This document shows positions 5,034 through 5,927 of a DNA stretch of 5,927 nucleotides, piece by piece. This DNA is from JACPNA01 sp964429715 (GTDB lineage Archaea > Nanobdellota > Nanobdellia > Woesearchaeales > GW2011-AR9), in contig CAYSCV010000081.1 in the NCBI GenBank assembly GCA_964429715.1, positions 1 to 5,927 on the forward strand, written 5' to 3'. Made by a program: the position numbers and the translations under genes. The notes beneath the pieces are model-generated. The model did not search any database, was not told where the DNA came from, and saw only the letters and a program-made list of their open reading frames with translations. Each line of letters starts with the position of its first letter. Within the stretch, counting starts at the first letter, position 1.

Positions 5034-5128
5034 CTATAGAGGAGTTTGCAAAAAGCAATTTGTCGCATTAGTCTGCACCGATAGGTGCAAAGATAAGCTT
5101 AAAATTGCGCCATTGCAACTCCTCTTAG
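5034..5128. ncRNA. Long rod-like inverted repeat; candidate structured RNA, strand undecided
   Basis: The outer helix joins CTA (5034-5036), AGAGGAGTT (5038-5046) and GCAA (5048-5051) to TTGC (5113-5116), AACTCCTCT (5117-5125) and TAG (5126-5128), with single T bulges at 5037 and 5047. An AAA/GCCA internal loop follows, then GCAATTT (5055-5061) with AAATTGC (5102-5108). Next comes GC(A)TTA (5065-5070) with TAAGC (5094-5098), and finally a perfect TGCACC-GATA-GGTGCA cap (5074-5089). It is not a tRNA (no T-arm) and has no C/D boxes. It lies in the 170-base gap between convergent genes and could be a small RNA, a 3'-UTR element or a DNA-level recombination site. The pairing is directly visible; calling it RNA is inference. 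Confidence 0.4.
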
Positions 5129-5155
5129 ATAAGTTTGAGTAAAAATATTAATTAT

Positions 5156-5865
5156 TCAAACTTCTCTATACCCTTTACCTAATGTAATCAATAGAGCTTT
5201 ATATTGTTCAAATCTTTGTTGATCCCTTTGATAAACACTCAATATATCTGGATGTTCTTTGCCAGCTCCGTACGGATTATCAACTATATTTTTCACATTC
5301 AATTCAACAAGTATTGCAACTTCATTAAATCGTTTTTGAATCGCTTTAGTTTTCAAACCAGTTTTTTTAAGACAATTTGCAAAAACTATTATACTTTCAG
5401 AGAGTTGTTTTCTATCATGATCTGAACCATGTCCAAAAAATCCTGAAGCATACGGAGACGATAAGCCATACGTATCAAGCGCTAATAACAATCCAACTCT
5501 TGCTGCAACATTATGTAAGAGGTTTTTTTTGTTTCAATATCCCATTTTTCTTTACTTTGAATTTGTTTCAATTGAATATCTATCTTCCCATATCCAGCGC
5601 AAAGTTGATAAATAATCGGTTCGCCAAAAAGTACAGGGTCAAATATCCCATTTCTAAATTTCGACCAAGATTTATGTGCCGCTGCTTGTTGTAAATGTTC
5701 TTTTACTTTACCATATGTATGCCCATAATTTTTTAAAAATTCTTCTTGCAGTTTGTGCCATTCCCCACTATCCGTACAAATAACTGGCTTTCCTAAACCA
5801 ACAAAGAATTGTTCTAAAATTGCAACTGCTGCTTTAGTATCTAATTTTTCTTCATTCTCAGACAT
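5156..5865 (-). CDS. Hypothetical helical protein, two frames joined by a -1 shift at A8
   Basis: From the ATG at 5865 the first frame gives 127 residues (MSENEEKLDTKAAVAILEQF...), ending LDCY at the stop 5482-5484. The second frame, open from the A8 tract to the TGA at 5156-5158, has no ATG near its beginning; only a TTG at 5491 could start it. A -1 shift after the second AAA of ACA-AAA-AAA (5532-5524) gives ...DIETKK-NLLHNVAARVGLLLALDTYG..., one smooth 236-residue protein. I recognise no family. The protein is mostly alpha-helical and charged, with a glycine-rich stretch (YASGFFGHGSDHDRKQL) in the second half, and without signal or membrane segments. A strong TTTATATA (5919-5926) predicts a leader of about 30 bases, with a weak GTGA ribosome motif before the ATG. 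The alternatives are a real indel (pseudogene) or a homopolymer sequencing error. Confidence 0.65.
5523..5530 (-). other. A8 slippery tract, candidate -1 frameshift site
   Basis: On the minus strand the tract reads, in the incoming frame, ACA-AAA-AAA-ACC. The heptamer A AAA AAA is therefore in the correct phase for simultaneous -1 slippage of two lysine tRNAs. Adding one A by transcriptional slippage would give the same product. A 5-bp CTCTT/AAGAG hairpin follows almost immediately, closer than stimulatory structures usually sit. Confidence 0.5.
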
Positions 5866-5918
5866 TATCTCACTTTTTTTAAATTATGTATTGCTATCCC
5901 TCATAAAACGAACCAAAA

Positions 5919-5926
5919 TATATAAA
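5919..5926 (-). promoter_or_regulatory. TATA box of the frameshifted gene
   Basis: The minus strand reads TTTATATA, the best consensus match in the window. A start 26-27 bases downstream (near 5896) leaves about 30 bases of leader before the ATG at 5865. Unlike the leaderless genes here, this one would carry a 5'-UTR, with GTGA close to the start codon. Confidence 0.6.
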
Positions 5927-5927
5927 C

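Noticed and set aside
5039..5124. tRNA gene (7-bp GAGGAGT/ACTCCTC acceptor-like ends)
   Set aside because: No T-arm GGTTCNA, no D-arm pattern and no CCA-side discriminator context; the inner pairing is a single rod, not a cloverleaf.
5008..5128. Insertion-sequence end or integron-like recombination site
   Set aside because: No transposase or integrase gene and no second copy of the structure in the window; the arms do not fit attC core motifs.
5034..5131. H/ACA guide RNA
   Set aside because: An AGA lies 3' of the stem, but the internal loop (AAA/GCCA) is small, the distance to the box is longer than usual, and there is no convincing K-turn. Kept only as a remark.
5204..5694. Plus-strand frames of 73 and 105 codons opposite the frameshifted gene
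   Set aside because: Phe/Tyr/Ile-rich translations of antisense AT-rich DNA; the minus-strand frames have far more protein-like composition and a consensus TATA box.

Overview
The window looks archaeal, and the small zinc-ribbon proteins, the wHTH-MNT/HEPN pair and the AT-rich spacers suggest a DPANN-type archaeon (Woesearchaeota-like). The lineage is inferred from gene style, not proven. The best evidence for Archaea is the promoter layout. Four A/T-only TATA boxes (1132-1139, 1353-1360, 4568-4575, 4611-4618) are each centred 26.5-28.5 bases before an ATG, which implies leaderless transcripts. Shine-Dalgarno motifs appear instead before genes that seem to be internal in operons. The valyl-tRNA synthetase also has the archaeal-type LRPQ-HDIIRTW block.

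Layout. At 1-619 (-) is the N-terminal 206 residues of a GlpA/GlpD-type FAD-dependent glycerol-3-phosphate dehydrogenase, cut by the window edge. At 718-882 (-) is a 54-residue CxxC...CxxC zinc ribbon (DUF5679-like), preceded by a possible 20-codon leader ORF (889-951). The spacer 952-1163 holds a possible 32-codon ORF (1011-1109, -), overlapping inverted repeats and a TATA box that could fire both ways. At 1164-1295 (+) is a 43-residue CHCC zinc-finger protein. At 1384-1956 (+) is a winged-helix plus minimal nucleotidyltransferase (MNT) protein, with a 15/16 direct repeat of 21-bp period just upstream of its TATA box. It overlaps by 11 bases the remains of a HEPN-family partner (1946-2117) that has lost its middle and its reading frame. 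Convergent to this is valS (2125-4545, -), a complete housekeeping gene.

Right of valS, a divergent leaderless gene (4641-4985, +) encodes a 114-residue protein I do not recognise. Between it and the last gene lies a long rod-like inverted repeat (about 5034-5128), which could be a structured RNA or a 3'-UTR element. The last gene (5156-5865, -) encodes a mainly helical protein of unknown function. It reads as one 236-residue protein only if a -1 shift occurs at a run of eight A's, in the phase of a classical A AAA AAA slippery heptamer.

How the genes relate. Only wHTH-MNT and HEPN form a clear functional pair: a toxin-antitoxin-type module in which the nucleotidyltransferase survives and the HEPN half has decayed. 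The rest is a mix of metabolism (glycerol-3-phosphate), translation (ValRS) and tiny zinc proteins, each apparently with its own promoter. I found no transposase, CRISPR array, tRNA or rRNA.
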